Assembly: GCA_949298295.1 (NCBI GenBank)
Contig: CASFWS010000021.1
Span: 1-12,089, forward strand
From: an uncultured Bacillota bacterium
Lineage (GTDB): Bacteria > Bacillota_I > Bacilli_A > RFN20 > CAG-826
Direction of reading: 5' to 3'
DNA length: 12,089 bases
The notes below the pieces were generated by a model. The model made no database searches and was not told the DNA's origin. It saw nothing but the letters and a program-made list of their open reading frames with translations. Shown piece after piece: positions 6,075 through 12,089 of this stretch. Every line of letters starts with the position of its first letter. Within the stretch, counting starts at the first letter, position 1. Position numbers and translations under genes: made by a program.

Positions 6075-8396
6075 ATGGAATTGAAGGGATTCTCTTGGGG
6101 TTGGCGCTTTCTCGAGGGATGGAATGAGGCTTACGGGTCCTCGGTTCCCCCGGAAGCCCGGGAAGTCGATATCCCGCATTCAGCCGTAACCCTGCCTTAC
6201 AACTATTTCGACGAACGCCAATACCGGAAGGATTTCGCCTATTTCAAGGAGTTCGACCTTCGGCCGGAGGAAGGAAAGCGCTATATCGTTCGTTTCGAGG
6301 CCTTCATGGTTCAGGCCGACGTTTATCTCAACGGCCACTGCCTTGGCCATTTCCTGAGCCTTTACTTCCCGGTCAGCATCGACCTCACCTCGCATCTTCG
6401 TACTGGCAAGAACCTTCTATCCATTCATCTTAATGGCGACGAAGATCCGAAGATTCCGCCCTTCGGGGGAGCAATGGATTACCTTACCTACGCCGGCATC
6501 TACCGGCCCGTTCACCTTGAGGTCTTGCCCGCTGCCCATTTCACTTCCATTCTCATCCACGCCTCGCTGGATGGGAAAGTCGAGGTCAAGGCCACGACGA
6601 CCTCCGACCAAGGAATCCTCCTTTATGAAATCTACGATCGCTCAGGGAAGCTAGTCATGAGCAGCGGAACATCCCATTTTGCCATCCCCAACCCCCATCC
6701 ATGGACGCTCGAAAATCCCTATCTTTATGAATTGCATGCCACTTTTACGAGCGATAATGGCGTCGACGAACGGCATATCCGCTTTGGCCTTAGGGATATC
6801 GAATGGAAAGGCAATGGGTTCTATTTGAATCACAAGCCCTTGAAGCTCATCGGGCTCAATCGCCACCAATCCTATCCCTATTTCGGATATGCGGCGACCG
6901 CTTCCCTCGAGCGGGAGGACGCCCGGATTCTCAAAGAGGAAGCCGGTGTCAATGTCGTTAGAACCTCCCATTATGTCGATAGCGAGGCTTTCTTAAACGC
7001 CTGCGACGAACTTGGGCTCCTTGTCATCGATGAAGTACCCGGCTGGCAGCACCTTTCATCGGATCCGGAGTGGCGGAGGAACTACTGCTCTTTCGTGGAG
7101 AAGATGGCTTATTGCGGATATAACCACCCGTCCATCATCGCCCACGGGGTGCGCATCGACGAAAGCCTCGACGACCATGAACTTTATGCCCGCGGGAACG
7201 CCATCTGCCGGGCCATCGATCCCCATCGGCCGACCCTAGGAGTCCGGAATTTCCGCCATAGCGAACTTCTGGAAGACATTTATGGCTTCAACGACTTCGA
7301 CGGGCAAGGGAAGAGGGCTTTGGCCCACCCCAGCGAAGCCGGGGCCAAGGGCCGTCCCTATATCGTGAGCGAGCATAACGGGCACATGAATCCAACCAAG
7401 ATGAGCGATTCCCTCTCCCAGGCCCTGAGCCAAGCCAAGGACCACGAACGGAAAATCGATGCCTGCTTTCGCGAGCCCCATATTGCTGGATGCATCGGCT
7501 GGTGCTTTGCCGACTACAACACCCATTCGGGCTTTGGCTCCGGGGACATGGTTTGCGCCCATGGCGTTTATTCGATGTTCCGAATGCCGAAGTATGCTTC
7601 CTACGTCTATGCCGCCCAGCAAGAGAACTTCCCGGTCTTCGAACTCTTGACCGACATGAAAACCGGCGAGTTCCGGGAGGCGCGCTTCGAAGCCATTCCC
7701 ATCGCGACCAATTGCGACTATTTCGAACTCGTCAAAAACGGTCGCTTCGTCGGGCGCTTTTACCCGAGAAAATGGAAAAAGGGCATGCCCCACCCGATCT
7801 ATTATCTTGAGGAGGTGGTGGGCGAATCCCTTCAGGACCCTCGTTTTCACGGCAAGGACCGGAAGCTGCTCTCCTCTCTTCTTTCCTATGCCGCCATCCA
7901 CGGATACGCCCATTTCAAGCTCAGGCATAAACTGGCCGCCGCCTATCTGATGGCGAAGTACCGCCTTTCCTATGACGACATCCTTGGGCTATTCAATGAG
8001 GAGATCGCCTCTTGGGGCGGCGACGGAAAAGGAAACGTCTATCGCTTTTCCGCCTTTAAAGGCGGAACGAAGGTCGTGGAGCGGGAATTCGGCCCCTCGA
8101 TGCGTTTCCATCTCGAGGCCGAGGCCGATCGTTCTACCCTTGTCAACGGCGACACTTATGACGTTGCGACAGTCAAACTTTCCTACCGGGACGAGCATGG
8201 CACGATAATGAACTTCGCCTCCTCGGTCCTTGAAGCCGATGCTAGCGGGGCCATCGAGCTTCTTTCGCCCGGGAAGAGCCTTCTTCTCGGCGGGACCGGG
8301 CGCCTTTATGTCCGAAGCAAAAAGGGAGGCGGTCAAGGCCGCCTCGTCCTTAGCTACGCCGGCGAGACAAAGGAATTCCTTTTCGAGGTCAAATGA
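6075..8396 (+). CDS. GH2 beta-galactosidase-type glycoside hydrolase
   Basis: This is a retaining exo-glycosidase of family GH2, most likely a beta-galactosidase. The 773-residue protein shows the N-terminal sugar-binding sandwich (about 1-170, with VYLNGHCLGHF and GIYRPVHLEV), an Ig-like domain, and a TIM barrel from LIGLNRHQSYPYFG with VVRTSHY and VIDEVPGWQHL. The acid/base is Glu363 in NHPSIIAHGVRIDES (codon 7161-7163) and the nucleophile is Glu433 in IVSEHNGHMNPTK (codon 7371-7373). A helical segment (about 585-660) and an Ig-like domain beginning near NGDTYDVATVKL complete the C-terminus. The residue before the acid/base is Asp362, where GH2 normally has Asn. There is no signal peptide, so the product is cytoplasmic. 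The ribosome binding site is at 6061-6069, 5 bases from ATG. The gene is convergent with the symporter gene, 28 bases apart. Other exo-beta specificities (glucuronidase, mannosidase) are less likely. Confidence 0.92.
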   Translation: MELKGFSWGWRFLEGWNEAYGSSVPPEAREVDIPHSAVTLPYNYFDERQYRKDFAYFKEFDLRPEEGKRYIVRFEAFMVQADVYLNGHCLGHFLSLYFPVSIDLTSHLRTGKNLLSIHLNGDEDPKIPPFGGAMDYLTYAGIYRPVHLEVLPAAHFTSILIHASLDGKVEVKATTTSDQGILLYEIYDRSGKLVMSSGTSHFAIPNPHPWTLENPYLYELHATFTSDNGVDERHIRFGLRDIEWKGNGFYLNHKPLKLIGLNRHQSYPYFGYAATASLEREDARILKEEAGVNVVRTSHYVDSEAFLNACDELGLLVIDEVPGWQHLSSDPEWRRNYCSFVEKMAYCGYNHPSIIAHGVRIDESLDDHELYARGNAICRAIDPHRPTLGVRNFRHSELLEDIYGFNDFDGQGKRALAHPSEAGAKGRPYIVSEHNGHMNPTKMSDSLSQALSQAKDHERKIDACFREPHIAGCIGWCFADYNTHSGFGSGDMVCAHGVYSMFRMPKYASYVYAAQQENFPVFELLTDMKTGEFREARFEAIPIATNCDYFELVKNGRFVGRFYPRKWKKGMPHPIYYLEEVVGESLQDPRFHGKDRKLLSSLLSYAAIHGYAHFKLRHKLAAAYLMAKYRLSYDDILGLFNEEIASWGGDGKGNVYRFSAFKGGTKVVEREFGPSMRFHLEAEADRSTLVNGDTYDVATVKLSYRDEHGTIMNFASSVLEADASGAIELLSPGKSLLLGGTGRLYVRSKKGGGQGRLVLSYAGETKEFLFEVK

Positions 8397-8424
8397 AAGA
8401 CGAAGGCCGCTCTTCGAGCAAATC
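8397..8424. other. Short convergent spacer between GH2 and symporter genes
   Basis: Only 28 bases separate the two convergent stop codons. A weak 5-bp hairpin (CGAAG 8401-8405, CTTCG 8412-8416) is present, but no T-run follows on either strand, so I see no good terminator. The transcripts may overlap at their 3' ends. Confidence 0.35.
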
Positions 8425-9996
8425 CTAAGCCTTGCCTTGGTCATTTCCTTTTCTTTCGGCGATGGCCGAGACCAATGTGTTGTAAGTTTTCTCGTCGATT
8501 TTGAAGACGAAAGCCGCGATACCGATGGCCGCGAGCATGATGATGAGCGGGGCGACGATCATGCCCATCGCCATGCCGATTTTCTGATTGTTGCTGACGC
8601 CGTCGATGATGGCTTGGACGTCAGCATCGAATTGGCTGGGGTTTTCGTATAGCCCGGCGTTGTTCATGTACTCGAGATTGGAGATTTCCGATGTGACCGC
8701 ATAAAGCCCGGTCGCGGCCAGCGTCCCATAGACAAGCCCTTGCTGGATGGCGCTTCCCCACTTGGCGACGAGGGCCCGCATCGAGGAAACGAGGGCTTCC
8801 TTCCGCTCGCCGTATTTGTACTCGTTGTATTCGATCGTCGCTTGGAGCTGGACGATGAGGACAATGGCAATGATTCCTTGTCCGAAGAAGATGAAGACGG
8901 CCGGGACGTAGAGAAGCCAGACGAGGGAGCCATAGGCGACTGGCGTATCCCCGAAGAGGGGGAAGCCGAGGAAGAGGAGGGCGAGATAGCCGACGAGGAG
9001 AATGGCTCCCGATCCGAGGAGCATCTGCCGGCGGTTCAAGATCTTCGTAAGAAGCGGATAGAGGAACTGGGCAATGAGGGTGCCGACAGCGTACATGACC
9101 GTGAAGATGAACTGGATGTTCCCGCCGCGGCTGGAGCCATAGCCGTAGTTCAGGTAGAAGTAGTACATTCCGAAGGCCACGAGCGTTCCGGCGGCGAGGT
9201 AATTGAGGAGGATGGCGATGATGATCCAGCGGAATTGGTCGTTTTTCCCGAAAAGGCGGAAGATGTCGGCGAAGCGGACTTGGCCGTTTTCCTTCTCCTC
9301 GATGGTTTCCTCGGTTCGGTCATGTTCCTTGCAGACGAGGACCAGGACGATTTGGGAAACGAGGTAGAGGGCCGAGATAATGCCGGCTATGAGGCCATAG
9401 ACCTCGGCGCTCGACATGCCGGGAATGGCTCCGACGAGCAAAGGGACGGCTCCGTAGACGGCAAAGACGCCGACCGAGATGCATATTTGCATGGCGGTGG
9501 TGATGTTGTTGCGGCGCTTTTCGTCGCTGGTAAGGGAGGGGAGCATCGACCAATAGGCAATGTCGTTGATGGTCCAGACGATGTCCCAAAGGAAATAGAA
9601 GACGCCGAAGAGGGCGACGAAGCCCCAGCCGGTCGGATGGGCTAGGAAGAGGGTGAGGACGACCGCGGTGTTAAGGACGCCGCCTATAAGAATCCACGGT
9701 TTGTACTTTCCCCATTTGAAGTGAACCCGTTCAATGAGCCACCCCATGATGGGATCGTTGATGCCGTCCCAAATGCGGCAAATGACCACGATGACGGAAA
9801 TGACCGCCATCTGGGCCAAATAGGAAGCGGTGTCTTGGACGCTCAAAAGGCCCGAAAAGGTAATGTAGGTGAGAAGAAAGGAACTGACGAGCTGGTAACA
9901 GGCATCCCGAAAAGTCGAGACGCCGCAGTAGACGACCTCCGTCGACCGGGGCGGGATGTCGCCGGTGAAGGTCGATGTCAAATTAAGTAGTTTCAT
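8425..9996 (-). CDS. GPH-family sugar:cation symporter (MFS, MelB-like)
   Basis: This is an inner-membrane secondary transporter of the glycoside-pentoside-hexuronide family, which couples sugar uptake to Na+ or H+. The 523-residue protein has about 12 hydrophobic segments. It carries the family signature in the helix 2 to loop 2-3 region, RIWDGINDPIMG (residues about 74-85), with Asp77 and Asp81 in the positions of the cation-site aspartates of MelB. KWGKYKPWILIGG (about 94-106) and the YWSMLPSLTSDEKRR loop follow. A hydrophilic stretch with ERKEAL near the last third is typical of the group. The neighbouring alpha- and beta-galactosidase genes suggest a galactoside substrate, but specificity cannot be read from the sequence. 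The ribosome binding site AGAGGAAAGGAAG (10007-10019) precedes the ATG. The LRR gene lies 61 bases upstream on the same strand. Confidence 0.93.
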   Translation of the reverse strand: MKLLNLTSTFTGDIPPRSTEVVYCGVSTFRDACYQLVSSFLLTYITFSGLLSVQDTASYLAQMAVISVIVVICRIWDGINDPIMGWLIERVHFKWGKYKPWILIGGVLNTAVVLTLFLAHPTGWGFVALFGVFYFLWDIVWTINDIAYWSMLPSLTSDEKRRNNITTAMQICISVGVFAVYGAVPLLVGAIPGMSSAEVYGLIAGIISALYLVSQIVLVLVCKEHDRTEETIEEKENGQVRFADIFRLFGKNDQFRWIIIAILLNYLAAGTLVAFGMYYFYLNYGYGSSRGGNIQFIFTVMYAVGTLIAQFLYPLLTKILNRRQMLLGSGAILLVGYLALLFLGFPLFGDTPVAYGSLVWLLYVPAVFIFFGQGIIAIVLIVQLQATIEYNEYKYGERKEALVSSMRALVAKWGSAIQQGLVYGTLAATGLYAVTSEISNLEYMNNAGLYENPSQFDADVQAIIDGVSNNQKIGMAMGMIVAPLIIMLAAIGIAAFVFKIDEKTYNTLVSAIAERKGNDQGKA

Positions 9997-10019
9997 GGGC
10001 CTTTGCCTTCCTTTCCTCT

Positions 10020-10048
10020 ATTATCAAAAGGCGAAAAGGACGGGGCAA
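10020..10048 (-). promoter_or_regulatory. Candidate sigma-A promoter of the symporter gene
   Basis: On the minus strand, TTGCCC (10043-10048, 4 of 6 matches to TTGACA) is followed after exactly 17 bases by GATAAT (10020-10025, 5 of 6 matches to TATAAT). Transcription would begin just before the ribosome binding site, giving a leader of about 20 bases. It is a good match by eye only, but it would let the symporter be expressed independently of the upstream LRR gene. Confidence 0.45.
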
Positions 10049-10057
10049 GGCCGAATC

Positions 10058-10993
10058 CTACAATTCGAGCGAGGAACCGTCGGGAAAGATAATGCTCTGG
10101 ATGGAACTTCCCTCCAACGCGCGGTCGATCATCGCGCGGTCGAGACGGCTGAACTGCTCTTCGGTCCCGGCGTAACGAATACTCGTGGCAGGGCACTTGT
10201 CGAACAATGATTCGCCCCAAACGGCGAGGCTGGCCGGAAGGGAGATCGAAGCAAGGTTGGCATTGTCGGCAAAGACGCGGTTCCCAATTTGGGTGAGGCC
10301 TGAGGCCGAAAGGTCGACTTCGGTCAGTGCGCATCCGGCGAAGGCCTCGTCCCCGATGTAGCTTAAGCTGGCCGGGAAGGGGAAAGACGAAAGGCTTTCC
10401 GAAGCGGCAAAAGCATGGTGCATGATGCGGAGCGAATCGCTCGAAAAGGCCCCTTGGACCGATGTTAGACCGCGGATGCCGGAAAATGAATAACTTCCTA
10501 TGTACGAGGTATATTGAGTGAAAACAATGCGAGAAAGCGAAAAATCCGTGGGGTTTTTGCCGAAGATATTGGTGCCTTCTTCCATGCTGGCAACGCCGGT
10601 AACATAACGAGCTTGGACCTCCAAACTCAGCTGATCGTACTGCGGGAGGACCAAAGCGTAAGAGGAACCTTCGGCCGGCGAAGAAACCGAGGAAATCCAA
10701 TAGCCGGTTTGGCTTTGGTCGTCTTCGTAGGAAAAGGTCGGCACCCCTGTCGCCCGGTGGGCTTCGTCGTAGTAGGCCGCCCGGCTGTCCTTCTGGATGG
10801 TCGGCTCGGCTGGCGGCGGGGTCAAAAGGGCGCCGGCGACAGCTACGGCCGTGCAAATGGCGGCGATGCCGCCGAAGACCGAGACGGCGATTATCAAGTG
10901 CTTCTTAAGGGTCGCCTTGTCCATCGTTTTCTTCGAAGGGTCGAGCGATGGGGCTTCCTCTTTCTTGCTGACGATTGGTTCTAATTCCGACAT
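10058..10993 (-). CDS. Membrane-anchored BspA-type leucine-rich-repeat protein (LRR_5)
   Basis: Taken alone from ATG 10991-10993, this is a 311-residue protein. It has a short charged N-terminus (MSELEPIVSKKEE), KK-flanked before a hydrophobic segment at about 33-57 that should span the membrane once with N inside and C outside. A Ser/Tyr-rich region follows, then BspA-type leucine-rich repeats at about 163-268: YIGSYSFSG, YIGDEAFAGC and QIGNRVFADN, each followed by a LxSxxLP-like strand. The ending SIRYAGTEEQFSRL is also typical of these repeat domains. Such proteins are usually surface adhesion or binding modules. This start fits the family's layout, but no ribosome binding site lies at a usable distance because the sequence upstream is GH43 coding sequence. 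The symporter gene follows 61 bases downstream. Confidence 0.75.
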   Translation of the reverse strand: MSELEPIVSKKEEAPSLDPSKKTMDKATLKKHLIIAVSVFGGIAAICTAVAVAGALLTPPPAEPTIQKDSRAAYYDEAHRATGVPTFSYEDDQSQTGYWISSVSSPAEGSSYALVLPQYDQLSLEVQARYVTGVASMEEGTNIFGKNPTDFSLSRIVFTQYTSYIGSYSFSGIRGLTSVQGAFSSDSLRIMHHAFAASESLSSFPFPASLSYIGDEAFAGCALTEVDLSASGLTQIGNRVFADNANLASISLPASLAVWGESLFDKCPATSIRYAGTEEQFSRLDRAMIDRALEGSSIQSIIFPDGSSLEL

Positions 10994-12089
10994 GGCAACC
11001 ATGCTGCTGTAACGTCCCTCGTAAGAGTCGGCAGCCGTCAGATAATAGGTGCCGTTGCGTTTGAATAGAAAAGCTCCTTCGCGGCCGATGTCTTTGCACC
11101 CCCGGCGGGAGAGGCATGTGGAGGCGTGGTGCGATGGAATGGTGTCGGGGTCGAGCAATACGGGTTTTACAGGTTCCTCGGCCAAGCCGCTCATGTCGTC
11201 TTTCATGCGGGCAATGAAGCCTCCCCCGTAGACAAGATACACGCTTCCGTCTTCGTCTTCAAAAAGTGAGGCATCTATGTCGTCTTTCCAATAACCGTCA
11301 TTGGCAAGCGCATTTACATAAGGTCCCTCGGGGCGTCCCGTCGTGCTCTTCAATAGACCTCTGTCGCCCGGGGGCATACTGATGGTTATGTAGTAATTTC
11401 CTTTTACATAATGTAGTTCGGGGGCCCACAGGGCACGCACGGCCTTTTTATGGAACCGCCATTGTTGCCATGTGGCATCTCGGTCGAAACTCCATACTAC
11501 ACCCATATATTCCCACTCTTTCAGGTCGGGCGACCTCCATAACTCCACGCCATCGTTGACATGCCAAATGTCATTGCCGGTAGAGCCGGTGAGATAGTAA
11601 AGTCCGTCACCGCCCACGCAGATGACGGCATCTCTTATTTGAGCATCTATAAGAGGGGTTATGGGCGGAATCAATCCTTCTTTCACGGCACTTCCGCTGA
11701 GCCTCGGATTGTTTTTGTTATATTTGAGCCATAAGGGACTTGGCCCGCCCAAGGTCTTTTGGTCGGGACCGCTGATACCCAAATTTACATTCCGGGCTTC
11801 TCCGCGAACGGCCGGAATGTCAAATTCGCGCGTTTGCACGGAAAACAAGTATTTGCCGTTTTTCATATAGGCACAACAGATGGCCATGTCTCCGGGGTAA
11901 TCGCTCGATTTTACCCGCACGGCAAGCGTGTCGCCGCGATGCAGTATTTGAGGGCTTTTTTGCCAGTTGCCGCTGTTAATGCGGTATTCGCCGTTTCCTA
12001 TTGCCAAGTGTAAAGTGTCATCGGTGATGACAATGGGCGATGAGGCTATCCCCGTGTCCGGTTCTGCCTCTTTTTGTGCGGGAAAGGAG
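10058..12089 (-). CDS. Continuous chimeric open frame: truncated GH43 hydrolase fused to LRR membrane protein (5' end off the window)
   Basis: One reading frame runs without a stop from the window edge (first full codon 12086-12088) to TAG 10058-10060. No ATG with a ribosome binding site is visible at the upstream end. A TTG at 12007 is possible but the frame continues beyond it, so the gene is partial. The frame joins two unrelated proteins at about position 10,993: a GH43 hydrolase of Bacteroidota style and a membrane-anchored LRR_5 protein. Codon use changes at the junction: upstream uses ATA, AGA, AGG, TTG and CAA freely, downstream is GCC/ATC/CTC-rich like the rest of the window. The two halves are described separately below. 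I regard this as probably not one natural gene, although the open frame itself is certain. Confidence 0.6.
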   Translation of the reverse strand, partial: SFPAQKEAEPDTGIASSPIVITDDTLHLAIGNGEYRINSGNWQKSPQILHRGDTLAVRVKSSDYPGDMAICCAYMKNGKYLFSVQTREFDIPAVRGEARNVNLGISGPDQKTLGGPSPLWLKYNKNNPRLSGSAVKEGLIPPITPLIDAQIRDAVICVGGDGLYYLTGSTGNDIWHVNDGVELWRSPDLKEWEYMGVVWSFDRDATWQQWRFHKKAVRALWAPELHYVKGNYYITISMPPGDRGLLKSTTGRPEGPYVNALANDGYWKDDIDASLFEDEDGSVYLVYGGGFIARMKDDMSGLAEEPVKPVLLDPDTIPSHHASTCLSRRGCKDIGREGAFLFKRNGTYYLTAADSYEGRYSSMVAMSELEPIVSKKEEAPSLDPSKKTMDKATLKKHLIIAVSVFGGIAAICTAVAVAGALLTPPPAEPTIQKDSRAAYYDEAHRATGVPTFSYEDDQSQTGYWISSVSSPAEGSSYALVLPQYDQLSLEVQARYVTGVASMEEGTNIFGKNPTDFSLSRIVFTQYTSYIGSYSFSGIRGLTSVQGAFSSDSLRIMHHAFAASESLSSFPFPASLSYIGDEAFAGCALTEVDLSASGLTQIGNRVFADNANLASISLPASLAVWGESLFDKCPATSIRYAGTEEQFSRLDRAMIDRALEGSSIQSIIFPDGSSLEL
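10994..12089 (-). other. Partial GH43 glycoside hydrolase segment of foreign (Bacteroidota-like) character
   Basis: Numbering residues from the TTG at 12007, the segment has an N-terminal sandwich-like module (LAIGNGEYRINSGNW, GDTLAVRV) that begins upstream of the TTG. A five-bladed-propeller GH43 domain starts near PLIDAQIRDAVIC. The GH43 triad is present: general base Asp126 (codon 11630-11632), pKa-modulating Asp245 in DIDASLFEDEDG (11273-11275) and general acid Glu310 in GREGAFLF (11078-11080). WAPELHYVKGNYYITIS and YYLTGSTG are also typical. Members act on arabinan, xylan side chains or beta-galactan and are usually secreted. The domain stops at YEGRYSSMVAM, before the last part of the propeller, so as it stands it is unlikely to fold. 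Codon use and protein style resemble gut Bacteroidota rather than the rest of the window. This is either a misjoined contig piece or a recombined fragment. Confidence 0.8.

Noticed and set aside
7236..7928. Minus-strand frame of about 230 codons inside the GH2 gene
   Set aside because: It lies within a confidently assigned TIM barrel and C-terminal region and has no family features.
8740..9645. A 301-codon plus-strand frame opposite the symporter gene
   Set aside because: It translates to acidic low-complexity sequence (E/D/G-rich), as expected opposite hydrophobic transmembrane codons. The symporter is the clear gene.
10058..12089. A new class of membrane-tethered GH43-LRR enzyme
   Set aside because: The GH43 domain is incomplete, codon use breaks at the fusion point, and membrane orientation is inconsistent. 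An artefact or recent accident is the simpler reading, so the fusion is reported as an anomaly rather than a system.
1..12089. tRNA, rRNA, CRISPR array, transposase or attachment site
   Set aside because: I saw no cloverleaf, repeat-spacer pattern, terminal inverted repeats or transposase motifs. The partial Xer protein looks like the housekeeping recombinase, not a phage integrase.

Overview
The window has two parts of different character. Positions 1 to about 10,993 are GC-rich and share one codon style (ATC, CTC/CTT, GCC, CGG/CGC, AAG preferred; ATA, AGA and TTA rare). They carry the order xerC - rpsB - tsf - pyrH - frr, typical of Bacillota, and TGA ends several conserved genes, so the ordinary bacterial code is used. 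A BspA-type leucine-rich-repeat protein, compact galactosidases and a GPH sugar symporter suit a gut-associated Bacilli or Mollicutes-related lineage. That placement is inference from gene order and style, not from a phylogeny.

Layout. 1-196: 3' end of a Xer tyrosine recombinase. 197-418: leader with several short hairpins. 434-3657: rpsB, tsf, pyrH and frr (30S protein S2, EF-Ts, UMP kinase, ribosome recycling factor), with an intrinsic-terminator-like hairpin between tsf and pyrH. 3683-3709: a terminator-like hairpin between convergent genes. 3709-6027 (-): GH36 alpha-galactosidase. 6028-6074: short divergent spacer. 6075-8396 (+): GH2 beta-galactosidase. 8425-9996 (-): GPH-family sugar:cation symporter with its own candidate promoter. 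10,058-10,993 (-): single-pass membrane LRR_5 protein. The symporter can import oligosaccharides, and the two glycosidases, neither with a signal peptide, can remove alpha- and beta-linked galactose inside the cell. This reads as a small galactoside-use island placed directly after frr, where uppS-cdsA often follows in relatives.

Positions about 10,994-12,089 (-) are different. They encode the N-terminal part of a GH43 glycoside hydrolase of Bacteroidota style and codon use, and run off the window edge. It is fused in frame, without a linker, to the start codon of the LRR protein. The GH43 propeller is cut short, the LRR start has no ribosome binding site at its usual distance, and the fusion makes no sense topologically. 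The likeliest explanation is an assembly or cloning chimera at about 10,990-11,000. A real recombination event is possible but less likely. This junction is the main thing to check here. I found no tRNA, rRNA, CRISPR array, insertion sequence or evident new defence system. No gene-free stretch exceeds 300 bases.
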